A stretch of DNA of 64,000 nucleotides from Candidatus Aalborgicola defluviihabitans (GTDB lineage Bacteria > Pseudomonadota > Gammaproteobacteria > Burkholderiales > Burkholderiaceae_C). Positions 25,479-37,020 of the stretch are shown piece by piece. The notes beneath the pieces are model-generated. The model saw nothing but the letters and a program-made list of their open reading frames with translations. It made no database searches and was not told where the DNA came from. Made by a program: the position numbers and the translations under genes. Positions within the stretch are counted from its first letter, which is position 1. Every line of letters starts with the position of its first letter. The stretch spans positions 372,001-436,000 of the forward strand of contig JADIXX010000008.1 of assembly GCA_016705575.1 (NCBI GenBank), written 5' to 3'.

Positions 25479-26428
25479 CCGCGCAGCGTAAACGCCACCG
25501 TCTCGGTATCAGGCAACTCCACGGAATGCCCAAAACCGATACGACCACTGCCACGAAGCATTAGTTCTTCGCGGCGCAACACCACCTCAGGCGCGTTGGC
25601 GAACGCTACGAAAGTGCCATTGGTGCTTTGGTCAACCAAAAAGAATTTATCACGGCGGCGTTCAATGCGGGCGTGCTGACGCGACGCATTGCGGTCCGCA
25701 ATGACAATATTGCACTGGGCATCCCGACCAATCACGATGCCGTCGCGGTCCAACTCCCAGGTTTGGGTACCGTGTTCCAGGTACAGGGTTACAGGCTTGG
25801 TCGTGACCGCGATAGACGCTGTCGTCATGGTCAGCTCCTCGCCGCCTTGCCAAATCACTTCACGCACATCCACCTCGTCACCCTTGCCCTTGATGGACAG
25901 AGCCGCAATGCTGCGGGTGGACAATTGCAGCATGGGTGACAGGCCGGTCACGGTGGTGCCGGTTGTGATGATCTGCATGCCCTTGGCCAGGCCAGCCATG
26001 CGGGCCGCCAGATTGACCGTGTCACCAAACACGTCGTTGTTCTCTTCGATCACCGCGCCGTAGTGGAACCCGATGCGCACACTGCGCTTGACGCCTGACA
26101 CCATGGGCAGGGCCATGATCTTTTGGTGCATGTCGGTGGCGGCCAGGCAGCCGTTGTCGGCACTGGGCAGGACGCACATGATCTCGTCGCCAATGGTTTT
26201 GACGACCCGCCCACCGTACTGCAAGACCACGGCCGTCAGGGCCACGAGGCATTCGTCGATCATCTGCTTGGCCTGGTCATCGCCGAAGGTCTCGTAGAGT
26301 CGGGTGCTGCCCACCACATCGGCAAACAGCACAGCCCGCACCACATTGGTGCGCGCTGAAGTCGCCTGGGCAATGCCGGCAAGATCGGTGTCGCTGGGGA
26401 TGTTGGAAGGAGGATCGTAGTTGGCCAT
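25475..26428 (-). CDS. class III nucleotide cyclase with C-terminal FHA domain
   Basis: 317 residues. The cyclase domain (about 25-205) has both metal-binding aspartates, Asp37 in FADVVGST and Asp81 in TIGDEIM, and FGDTVNLAARM. The C-terminal FHA domain (about 225-300) has GIVIGRDAQCNIVI, the SRQHARI phosphothreonine-binding segment and STNGTFV. FHA domains bind phosphothreonine, so the likely partner is the adjacent kinase: its phosphorylation state could control or recruit the cyclase. The gene converges on the kinase gene and their stop codons overlap by 4 bp. Adenylate versus guanylate specificity cannot be decided. Only the link to the kinase is inference. Confidence 0.9.
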   Translation of the reverse strand: MANYDPPSNIPSDTDLAGIAQATSARTNVVRAVLFADVVGSTRLYETFGDDQAKQMIDECLVALTAVVLQYGGRVVKTIGDEIMCVLPSADNGCLAATDMHQKIMALPMVSGVKRSVRIGFHYGAVIEENNDVFGDTVNLAARMAGLAKGMQIITTGTTVTGLSPMLQLSTRSIAALSIKGKGDEVDVREVIWQGGEELTMTTASIAVTTKPVTLYLEHGTQTWELDRDGIVIGRDAQCNIVIADRNASRQHARIERRRDKFFLVDQSTNGTFVAFANAPEVVLRREELMLRGSGRIGFGHSVELPDTETVAFTLRG

Positions 26429-26477
26429 GGGCAGGACTTCTCACGCTGATTCTATACAGTTGCCTACCAAGAACGAA

Positions 26478-26513
26478 GGATTGCTGTAGGGATTGCTGTA
26501 GGGTTTGCTGCTG
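26478..26513. repeat. 12-bp tandem repeat upstream of psiF
   Basis: Two exact copies of GGATTGCTGTAG in tandem followed by a third, partly matching unit (GGTTTGCTGCTG). It lies in the divergent promoter region between the cyclase-FHA gene and psiF. Phased direct repeats in such a place may be regulator half-sites; the sequence does not match the PhoB box I would expect for a phosphate-regulated psiF. Confidence 0.5.
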
Positions 26514-26603
26514 CACGTTGCCATTTTCTAGCTTGTATGTTTGAATCCTTTGGCGATATTTCCACAACGGCAGCACGCTGCCACTCACTTGATAGGACTG
26601 ACA

Positions 26604-26888
26604 ATGCAAAAACTGTTCACCGTGGTAGCTATGGGCCTGTTCCTGTCGTTTGGCGCAGCGCATGCTGCGGATGGCAAAACCGCACAGCAATCCAAAATGG
26701 GTTCGTGCAACAAGGAAGCCAGCGACAAAAAGGGTGATGAACGCAAGGCCTTTATGAAAGAGTGTCTCAGCGCCAAACCAGCAGCACCCGCCACACAGCA
26801 GGGAAAAATGAAATCCTGCAACACCGACGCCAAGGGTATGAAGGGTGATGAGCGCAAGAAATTCATGAGCGATTGCCTGAAAAAATAA
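26604..26888 (+). CDS. PsiF-repeat secreted protein
   Basis: 94 residues from the ATG at 26604. Signal peptide ends near AHA-ADG. Two copies of the PsiF motif follow (about residues 33-58 and 69-93), each with the pattern MxSCNxxAxxxKGDERKxFMxxCL, giving two cysteine pairs. In Escherichia coli psiF is induced by phosphate starvation; the biochemical function is unknown. The gene stands alone; its last codons overlap the T-run of the ubiA terminator on the opposite strand. Confidence 0.85.
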   Translation: MQKLFTVVAMGLFLSFGAAHAADGKTAQQSKMGSCNKEASDKKGDERKAFMKECLSAKPAAPATQQGKMKSCNTDAKGMKGDERKKFMSDCLKK

Positions 26889-26906
26889 GCCCCTTCACTT
26901 AGGGGC
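26880..26906 (-). terminator. intrinsic terminator of ubiA
   Basis: On the minus strand the hairpin GCCCCT-AAGTGA-AGGGGC is followed by TTATTTTTT. The left arm includes the last codons and stop of ubiA; the T-run corresponds to the final lysine codons of psiF on the other strand. It fits a Rho-independent terminator for ubiA. On the plus strand the same hairpin lacks a T-run. Confidence 0.75.
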
Positions 26907-27756
26907 GTGCGGCTGCCAGCACGACCCCTAAAAATAATGCTGCACCCACCCAGTGGTTTAGCCGAAAGGCCTTGAAGCAGCCATCCCGCTGGCGTTGGCG
27001 AATCAGCAGGAAGTGCCACAGCACCTGTACTGCCGCAATGCACACCGCCAGCCACCACCAGACCGAGGCAACGTTGGAGCCAACCACAACGCTCCAGATC
27101 GCCAAATATAGACCGTAAAAAAACATGACGGCTGCAACATCCCATTGCCCCAGGGTAATGGCTGACGTTTTCATGCCGATGCGCAGATCATCGTCGCGGT
27201 CAACCATGGCGTATTCCGTGTCATAGGCCAGCACCCAAAACAGATTACCCACCACCAACAACCAGGCCTCTACCGGAATCTCATTGCGAATGGCAGCGTA
27301 CGCCATGGGAATACCAAAGCTGAACGCCACGCCCAATATCGCCTGCGGCATGGAGACAAAGCGTTTGGCATAGGGATAGAGCAGCGTCACGCCCAAGGCC
27401 GCAAACGACCAGCCTACCGTCAGGGTATTGGTAGTCAATACCAGCAAAAACGCCAACAGGGCCAGGCCAGCGCCTACCACCAATGCTTCACGCACCGGCA
27501 AGGCACCGCTGGTCACGGGGCGTTGGGCGGTGCGCTTGACGTGCTTGTCGAACTCCCGGTCGGCCACGTCATTGATGCAGCAGCCAGCGCTGCGCATGAG
27601 AATGGTGCCGATGGTAAAGACCAGTAACAAATGCCAGCCAGGAAAACCGCCTGCCGCCAACCACAATGCACTGAGCGTGGGCCACAGCAGCAGCAGCCAG
27701 CCAGCGGGACGATTCCATCGAATCAGGTCAAGATAGAGTGGGATCTTGTTGTTCAC
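26899..27756 (-). CDS. ubiA: UbiA, 4-hydroxybenzoate polyprenyltransferase
   Basis: 285 residues from a GTG at 27756; a longer frame to 27942 has no family support. Integral membrane prenyltransferase with about eight or nine segments and both aspartate-rich motifs: NDVADREFDKHVKRT near residues 65-79 and YDTEYAMVDRDDD near 185-197. It attaches the polyprenyl tail to 4-hydroxybenzoate in ubiquinone synthesis. The length equals that of characterised UbiA proteins. It is 61 bp downstream of oxyR on the same strand and has a good terminator at its end. Confidence 0.95.
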   Translation of the reverse strand: MNNKIPLYLDLIRWNRPAGWLLLLWPTLSALWLAAGGFPGWHLLLVFTIGTILMRSAGCCINDVADREFDKHVKRTAQRPVTSGALPVREALVVGAGLALLAFLLVLTTNTLTVGWSFAALGVTLLYPYAKRFVSMPQAILGVAFSFGIPMAYAAIRNEIPVEAWLLVVGNLFWVLAYDTEYAMVDRDDDLRIGMKTSAITLGQWDVAAVMFFYGLYLAIWSVVVGSNVASVWWWLAVCIAAVQVLWHFLLIRQRQRDGCFKAFRLNHWVGAALFLGVVLAAARP

Positions 27757-27817
27757 ATGAATACTATTATATTTATAGCGTACTAAGAAGGTAATTAGAG
27801 GGCATAAAGGCAATTCA

Positions 27818-28777
27818 TCACGACAACCGGTGCACGCCAGGCAATTCGCAGGCGTAGATAGCATTGCGCAAAGCGGCAATTGCCTCGTAACGGGTAAAGC
27901 TGCGCCGCCAGACCAGCGCCACCCGACGCGACGGCGGATCACTCTCAGGTCCGTCCTGCACCGGCAGGTATTTGACCAGGGAGTCAGCGTGGCGCCGGGT
28001 TTTGGCGACCAAGGCGCCGGTCGGCACGCTCAGGCGTGGTACCAGGGTAATGCCCATGCCGGCGGCCACCATGTGTTTGATGGTTTCCAGGGATGAGCCC
28101 TCAAAACTCTTGCGAATACCCTCCGTATCGCTGGAAAAACGGGCGAACTCTGGGCAAACTTCAAGAACATGGTCCCGGAAGCAGTGGCCATTGCCCAGCA
28201 GCAGCATGGTTTCTTTTTTGAGCGCCTCGGTGGACACGCTGGCCTGGGATGCCAACGCATGGTTCATGGGCACGGCAGCAAGAAATGGCTCGTCATATAG
28301 CGGGGCAGAGGCCAAACCCGTATCGGGAAACGGCTCGGCCAGTATGGCGCAGTCAATCTCGCCGGTACGCAACATTTCCAGCAACTTGACGGTGAAGTTC
28401 TCCTGTAGCACCAGCGGCATCTGCGGTGTGCGCTGGATGACCTGGCGCACCAAATCTGGCAGCAAGTAGGGGGCAATGGTGTAGATCACGCCCAGCTTGA
28501 GCGGGCCAGCCAGCGGGTCCTTTCCACGCTTGGCAATGTCCTTGATGTTGGCGGCCTGCTCCAGCACGCTTTGCGCCTGCCGCACAATTTCCTCACCCAG
28601 CGGGGTGACGGTCACCTCGTTGGCACTGCGCTCGAACAGCTTGACTTCCAGCTCTTCTTCGAGCTTCTTGACCGCCACCGACAAAGTGGGCTGCGACACA
28701 TAACAGGCCTCGGCAGCCTTGCCAAAATGCCGCTCCCGTGCGACGGCCACAATGTATTTCAGCTCGGTCAATGTCAT
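27818..28777 (-). CDS. oxyR: OxyR, peroxide-sensing LysR-family regulator
   Basis: 319 residues. N-terminal winged helix (MTLTELKYIVAVARERHFGKAA) and a C-terminal sensor domain with Cys199 and Cys208 in GHCFRDHVLEVC, at exactly the numbering of the redox-active pair of Escherichia coli OxyR. Peroxide oxidises Cys199, the disulfide forms, and OxyR activates catalase and peroxidase genes. Its ATG overlaps the stop of a 39-codon upstream gene as ATGA, so its translation is coupled to that gene, which in turn follows recG. This recG-oxyR order is common in betaproteobacteria. Confidence 0.95.
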   Translation of the reverse strand: MTLTELKYIVAVARERHFGKAAEACYVSQPTLSVAVKKLEEELEVKLFERSANEVTVTPLGEEIVRQAQSVLEQAANIKDIAKRGKDPLAGPLKLGVIYTIAPYLLPDLVRQVIQRTPQMPLVLQENFTVKLLEMLRTGEIDCAILAEPFPDTGLASAPLYDEPFLAAVPMNHALASQASVSTEALKKETMLLLGNGHCFRDHVLEVCPEFARFSSDTEGIRKSFEGSSLETIKHMVAAGMGITLVPRLSVPTGALVAKTRRHADSLVKYLPVQDGPESDPPSRRVALVWRRSFTRYEAIAALRNAIYACELPGVHRLS

Positions 28778-28893
28778 AGTTTCACCTTAGGGTCGCTGGC
28801 TTGGTACTCCATGACCAAATAGATGCACGCACCCGACGCCATGGCAACAACCAGGTTCCACCACAGAAGCAGGAAAAATCCGGACATATCCAT
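28774..28893 (-). CDS. 39-residue small membrane protein coupled to oxyR
   Basis: Short frame starting MDMSGFFLLLWWNLVVAMAS and ending ASDPKVKL, with one hydrophobic helix (about residues 5-29) that contains a cysteine (GACIYL). It begins 6 bp after the recG stop and ends in an ATGA overlap with the oxyR start. The coupling on both sides, ATG start, and a clear membrane helix argue for a translated gene. I do not recognise a family. It may be a small membrane protein with its own role or only a leader that sets oxyR translation. Confidence 0.6.
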   Translation of the reverse strand: MDMSGFFLLLWWNLVVAMASGACIYLVMEYQASDPKVKL

Positions 28894-28898
28894 TGCGT

Positions 28899-31070
<2,172 letters not shown>

Positions 31071-31128
31071 GGGACAATTCTGCCTGTTCTTTTTCCTTGG
31101 TACGGGGCTTGTCCGCCCCTCAAGCACT

Positions 31129-32229
31129 ATGTCTCTACCTGCTACTACAGCGGTGACCAACACCGTCACCACGTCCCACACGCTCAGCGACTTCGATTTT
31201 GAGCTACCGCAGAGCCTGATTGCCCAGCATCCAGCCCCCGAACGCAGTGGCTCGCGCCTGCTCGATGGTCGCACCAGCCCCCCGGTGGATCGCATCTTCC
31301 ACGACCTGCCGGGCCTGCTGCGCGCGGGCGACCTGCTGGTTTTCAACGACACCAAGGTCATCAACGCGCGACTGTTTGGCGAAAAGGCGACAGGCGGCAA
31401 GGTCGAACTGTTGGTGGAACGTGTGCTTGGCGGCAACCAGGTGGCGGCCCATATGCGGGTCAGCAAAAAGCCCGAAGTTGGCGCCACGCTGAAGCTGGTG
31501 TGCGCGTCGGGCCAAGAAGACGGCCTGTGCGCCACCCTGCTGGGCCGCTGGCCCGATGCCGATGGCCCACTGTTCCGCTTTGTACTCTCCAACGACGCGG
31601 GCAACGACCCCTACACGCTAATGGAAGCCCACGGCCACGTGCCGCTGCCACCCTACATCACCCACACCGATTCGGCCGAAGACGCTATTCGGTACCAGAC
31701 CGTGTTTGCCAAGAATCCTGGAGCCGTGGCTGCGCCCACGGCCGCCCTGCACTTTGACGAGGCGCTTTTGGACCAGTTGGACGCCATGGGCGTGCAGCGC
31801 GCGCATGTGACGCTGCACGTGGGCGCGGGAACTTTCCAGCCGGTCAAAACCGAAAATTTGAGTGAGCACCACATGCACAGCGAGTGGTACGAGGTGCCCG
31901 CCGCCACGCAGCAAGCCATTGCCGACTGCCGGGCGCGCGGTGATCGCGTTGTAGCCGTTGGCACTACCACCGTGCGCACCCTGGAGAGCTGGGCACACAG
32001 CGGCATCGCCACGGGAGACACCCGCATCTTCATTACCCCGGGATTTGAGTTCAAGCTAATCGACCTGCTGGTCACCAACTTCCACCTGCCCAAAAGCAGC
32101 CTGATGATGTTGGTCAGCGCCTTTGCCGGTTATTACCCCATCATGGCGCTCTACCGCACCGCCATTGCCCGCGAATACCGTTTCTTCAGCTATGGCGATG
32201 CCATGTTGCTGGCACGTCAACCCGCCTGA
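31129..32229 (+). CDS. queA: QueA, S-adenosylmethionine:tRNA ribosyltransferase-isomerase
   Basis: 366 residues from the ATG at 31129. The conserved core begins LSDFDFELPQSLIAQHPAPERSGSRLL and includes GEKATGGKVELLVER, ALHFDEALLD, HVTLHVGAGTFQPV and TNFHLPKSSLMMLVSAFAG. It builds epoxyqueuosine on the 7-deazaguanine base already exchanged into tRNA by Tgt. The first 18 residues are not conserved, so the true start could be a little later. It directly precedes tgt with 25 bp between them, a classic queuosine pair. Confidence 0.96.
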   Translation: MSLPATTAVTNTVTTSHTLSDFDFELPQSLIAQHPAPERSGSRLLDGRTSPPVDRIFHDLPGLLRAGDLLVFNDTKVINARLFGEKATGGKVELLVERVLGGNQVAAHMRVSKKPEVGATLKLVCASGQEDGLCATLLGRWPDADGPLFRFVLSNDAGNDPYTLMEAHGHVPLPPYITHTDSAEDAIRYQTVFAKNPGAVAAPTAALHFDEALLDQLDAMGVQRAHVTLHVGAGTFQPVKTENLSEHHMHSEWYEVPAATQQAIADCRARGDRVVAVGTTTVRTLESWAHSGIATGDTRIFITPGFEFKLIDLLVTNFHLPKSSLMMLVSAFAGYYPIMALYRTAIAREYRFFSYGDAMLLARQPA

Positions 32230-32254
32230 CCCCACACTACCGGACCATAGCCTC

Positions 32255-33420
<1,166 letters not shown>

Positions 33421-33427
<7 letters not shown>

Positions 33428-33480
33428 CCTCTAGCCCTCGTCAAGTCTACGCAATGCGCTTCTATTTTCATAGCAAAAAT
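33421..33480 (-). repeat. dispersed repeat copy B, between tgt and the GGDEF/EAL gene
   Basis: On the minus strand it reads TTTGCTATGAAAATAGAAGC, then GCATTGCGTAGACTTGACGAGGGCTAGAGG in continuation. The GACGAGGGCTAGAGG core is shared with copies D and F. It fills the whole space between the convergent tgt and diguanylate cyclase genes and its ends reach both stop codons. Confidence 0.8.
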
Positions 33481-36400
33481 CAAACTGTCCAGATTGCTTT
33501 GACCTGCCAGCTGCGCACCCAGTCAGGCAGTTCTTGCGCCGGCATGGGGCGAGCAATGCCGAAACCCTGGGCCTGCTCGCATCCCAGCTCCAGCAACAAG
33601 CGGCCGTGTTCAGCCGTCTCCACCCCTTCGGCAATCACCTCACGGTGGAAGGCTGAGGCCAGGCCAATCACGCCCTTGACGATGGCCAGGTCGTCCTGGT
33701 CTTCAAGCATGTCGCGCACAAAACTCTGGTCGATCTTGATGACCTCGGCCGGCAAATGGCGCAGATGGGTCAGGGACGAATAACCGGTGCCAAAATCGTC
33801 CAACGCAAAGCGCACACCCATAGCCTGACAGGCAAGGATGGATTGGAACACCTGGGTGATGTCTTGCAGTGCACTGGTTTCCAGAATCTCCAGCTCCAGG
33901 CGCTGGCGTGGCACATTGGGGTACTGCGCCAACAACTGGGTCAGGCGCGCAGCAAAGTCGTTCAGCTGCAACTGGCGCGCGCCAATGTTTACGCTCACTG
34001 CCACGTCCAGCCCCTGTGCACGCCATTGGGTCATCTGCCCCAGGGCGGCGGCAATCACCCACTCGCCCAGCGTCACGCTGATGGGATGGTCTTCGATCAA
34101 CGGTAAAAAGGCGGCTGGTGCCAGCAGCCCGCGTTCGGGGTGCTGCCAGCGGATCAGGGCCTCGACGCCAATCACCGCACCGCTTGCCATATTGACCTTG
34201 GGCTGGTAGTACAGAACGAACTCGTTGCGCTGCAGGCCACGCGCCACATGCTGCAGGCTTTCGCGTTGGGTCTTGACCGCCGTATCCTGGGCCACGTCAA
34301 ACAGGTGGTAACGATTCTTGCCGGCCTGCTTGGCCACATACATGGCCTGGTCAGCGTGACGCAGTAACAAGTCGGCTTCCACGCCATCCTGGGGATAGAC
34401 CGTAACGCCAATGCTGGCAGAAACCTGAAGACTGTTGCTGCCCATATCCACAGGGTCCGCTGCGGCCTGCAGCAGGCGCTGCAGCACCGGTTGGGCATCC
34501 CCCACCGATTCCAGATCCACCAGCACCGCCACGAACTCATCCCCACCAATACGCGCCAAAGTGTCACCATTTCGCAGCGCACCCTTCATGCGGTGCGCCA
34601 GCGCCACCAGCAACTCGTCCCCTACGCCGTGGCCATGGGTGTCGTTCACGGCCTTAAAACCATCCAGGTCCAGGTACAGCACCGCGACCGGTAAGCCCCG
34701 GCGCTGGCTCTGTGTCAGGGCCTGCTGCATGCGGTCGGCCAGCAGCACGCGGTTGGGCAGGCCGGTCAGCGCGTCGAAGTGGGCAATGTGCTCCAGCTGG
34801 CGCTGGTGTTCCTTGAGTGGCGTGATGTCAGTAAACAGTGCCACATAGTTGGTCAATTCACCTGCCGCATCGCGCACTGCACTGATGGTGAGCATCTCGG
34901 CAAACACCTCGCCGCTTTTGCGCCGGTTCCAGACCTCGCCGGTCCAGTAACCCTTTTCCTGCAGCACGCGGTGTCGATTCTCATAGAACTCTCGCCCTTG
35001 ATGGCCTGATTTGAGAAGCTTGGGTGGAGACTGCCCGACAGCTTCCTCGCGGGTATAACCGGTGATCTCGGTGAAAGTGGCATTCACTTCCACGATAATT
35101 CCAGCTGCATCGGAGATGATGATGCCTTCGCGGGCATGGCTGAACACGCTGGCGGCCAGCTGCAGGCGGCTGTCGGCGTGCGACTTCTCAATCACCAGGG
35201 CCGCCAGCCGAGCCTCGTCCTCAATCAGCTCGATATCCGCTGCCGAAGGGCCGCCCGGCGTGCGGTGGTAAATGGCAAAGGTACCCAGCACCCGTCCCTG
35301 TGCCGACAGAATGGGCTGCGACCAGCACGCGGCCAATCCGGCTTGCTGCGCCAGGTCCCGAAACGGTATCCACCAGGGATGGGTGGCGATGTCCTCCACT
35401 ATCGCCACCTTTCCGGTAAAGGCCGCCGTACCGCAGGAGCCGACACCCATCCCAATGGCCGCGCCATCCAAAGCCTGGATAAAAAAGACCGGCAGACTGG
35501 GTGCCGCAACATGGTGGAGATGTTGTCCTTGGGCATCCAGCAACAGAATGCTGCACAGACTGGTGGGCTGCATCGCTTGCACGTCCAAAACCATGGTCTC
35601 AAGCACCGCCTGCATGGAAACCTTATCCGCCAGACACTTGAGCACACGGTTGTGATGCTGCTGGCGCTCCTCAGCGCGCTTACTGTCGGTAATATCTGCC
35701 ATCACGGCCACCAGCCCCACGGTCTGGCCATCCACAGCCAGCATGCGTCGCCCGGACAGATGGCCCCAGAATTCACTTCCGTCGGCACGCCAGTAGCGGC
35801 GCTCCACTTCGGACAGCGGGATTTCTCCAGCAAGCAATTGGAGCATCCGGTTGCGCCCGATTTCTCGCTGCGGCGGCGCAACCAGATCCACATACTCCTT
35901 GCCTGTCAGCTCTGCAATGGTCCAGTGAAACATTTCCGCAGTACGCCGGTTCACGTGGGTGATGCGTCCCTCCAGGTTGATCAGAAAGATGCCTACGCTG
36001 GAAGTATCCAAAATTTGTTGCAGCAGCAGCTCGCGTGCGGCCAAGTCGGCCACGGCCTTTTCAGTTGCCTGTTCGGACTGCAGGCGCTGCGCCGCGTCGT
36101 TTTCCAGTGCTTGGGCCATGGCATTGAAATGAGCGCCCAGTTCGGCCAGTTCATTGTCACTTTGCAAGTGAATGCGTGCGTCATAGCGGCCCCGCATCAG
36201 ACGCTGTGCGTGGTGCCCCAGGCGTTGCAGCGGTATCAGAACGGCACGCCTGTTGTAGCGGACAAAAGCAAACAGGCCAATCAACGTGGCACCGACCAGC
36301 ACCAACAGCAGCAGTACCTGGGTTCTCATGGCAGCGCGCAGGCTGTCGATACGGGTTTGGTTGCGCACATCGATCGCGTCAGAAAACTGCTGGATAGGCG

Positions 36401-36989
36401 CCATGATGCGGGCCTTGGCGTCTGCATAGCGTTCGCTGTACAGCAAGTTGTTGGCCAGGTGTGGATCGGGGGCGCCGCGCACCGTGTAAGCCCCAGCGGC
36501 ATCGGCAAACAGCCCTTTCATGGCGGCAAAGGCTTGACGCTCCATGTCCAACTGCACATCGGACTGCGCTTGGGACTCGCGCAGCGGCGCAAAATCCTGA
36601 CCCTGAACACCCTCACGTTCCATCAGGGAGAGCAAAGGTACGGTCTCTCCGGGCGCCACAGCGAGTGCCCTGCCCACACCGGCAAGATGCCAGTAGGTCG
36701 AATCGTAGTGGTCGGGTCGTGGGTGCAGACCATTGCGAATGCCGAGAATCTCGAAATAGTGCTGTTCAAACTGCACATCGCCGGTGGCCACATAACTGCG
36801 GGCCATGCGACTCATGTCATCTGAACTCTGCAGCAATTCATCGGCCAGTAGATGCGCCCGCCAGTGCTGTTGTTCGCTGGCAGCAATACGGCCCTGCGTG
36901 GTTAAAAGCGCCAAAACCAGCGCGCCCACGGCCAGCAGGATGAGCAGGGTCAAACTCACCATGAGCCGGTTCAAATGGCGAATTTTCAT
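33480..36989 (-). CDS. multidomain c-di-GMP enzyme (sensor-HAMP-PAS-GAF-PAS-GGDEF-EAL)
   Basis: 1169 residues from the ATG at 36989. Two transmembrane helices (near 8-30 and 205-228) enclose a periplasmic sensor region; HAMP, PAS, GAF and a second PAS follow. The GGDEF domain is intact (ARIGGDEF near residue 816) with an inhibitory RxxD site, RNGD, five residues before it. The EAL domain is also intact: VEALIRW near 940, DDFGTGYSS and EGVET. So both synthesis and hydrolysis of cyclic di-GMP are possible. It is 31 bp downstream of a FIST-domain gene in the same direction, suggesting FIST senses a small molecule for it. Confidence 0.93.
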   Translation of the reverse strand: MKIRHLNRLMVSLTLLILLAVGALVLALLTTQGRIAASEQQHWRAHLLADELLQSSDDMSRMARSYVATGDVQFEQHYFEILGIRNGLHPRPDHYDSTYWHLAGVGRALAVAPGETVPLLSLMEREGVQGQDFAPLRESQAQSDVQLDMERQAFAAMKGLFADAAGAYTVRGAPDPHLANNLLYSERYADAKARIMAPIQQFSDAIDVRNQTRIDSLRAAMRTQVLLLLVLVGATLIGLFAFVRYNRRAVLIPLQRLGHHAQRLMRGRYDARIHLQSDNELAELGAHFNAMAQALENDAAQRLQSEQATEKAVADLAARELLLQQILDTSSVGIFLINLEGRITHVNRRTAEMFHWTIAELTGKEYVDLVAPPQREIGRNRMLQLLAGEIPLSEVERRYWRADGSEFWGHLSGRRMLAVDGQTVGLVAVMADITDSKRAEERQQHHNRVLKCLADKVSMQAVLETMVLDVQAMQPTSLCSILLLDAQGQHLHHVAAPSLPVFFIQALDGAAIGMGVGSCGTAAFTGKVAIVEDIATHPWWIPFRDLAQQAGLAACWSQPILSAQGRVLGTFAIYHRTPGGPSAADIELIEDEARLAALVIEKSHADSRLQLAASVFSHAREGIIISDAAGIIVEVNATFTEITGYTREEAVGQSPPKLLKSGHQGREFYENRHRVLQEKGYWTGEVWNRRKSGEVFAEMLTISAVRDAAGELTNYVALFTDITPLKEHQRQLEHIAHFDALTGLPNRVLLADRMQQALTQSQRRGLPVAVLYLDLDGFKAVNDTHGHGVGDELLVALAHRMKGALRNGDTLARIGGDEFVAVLVDLESVGDAQPVLQRLLQAAADPVDMGSNSLQVSASIGVTVYPQDGVEADLLLRHADQAMYVAKQAGKNRYHLFDVAQDTAVKTQRESLQHVARGLQRNEFVLYYQPKVNMASGAVIGVEALIRWQHPERGLLAPAAFLPLIEDHPISVTLGEWVIAAALGQMTQWRAQGLDVAVSVNIGARQLQLNDFAARLTQLLAQYPNVPRQRLELEILETSALQDITQVFQSILACQAMGVRFALDDFGTGYSSLTHLRHLPAEVIKIDQSFVRDMLEDQDDLAIVKGVIGLASAFHREVIAEGVETAEHGRLLLELGCEQAQGFGIARPMPAQELPDWVRSWQVKAIWTV

Positions 36990-37020
36990 GCTTGACAACC
37001 CTTGACACTGCAACAGACTG

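Noticed and set aside
35136..36824. Long plus-strand frame of 562 codons opposite the GGDEF/EAL gene
   Set aside because: It is a shadow of a high-GC minus-strand gene with clear domains; it has no family resemblance or start signal of its own.
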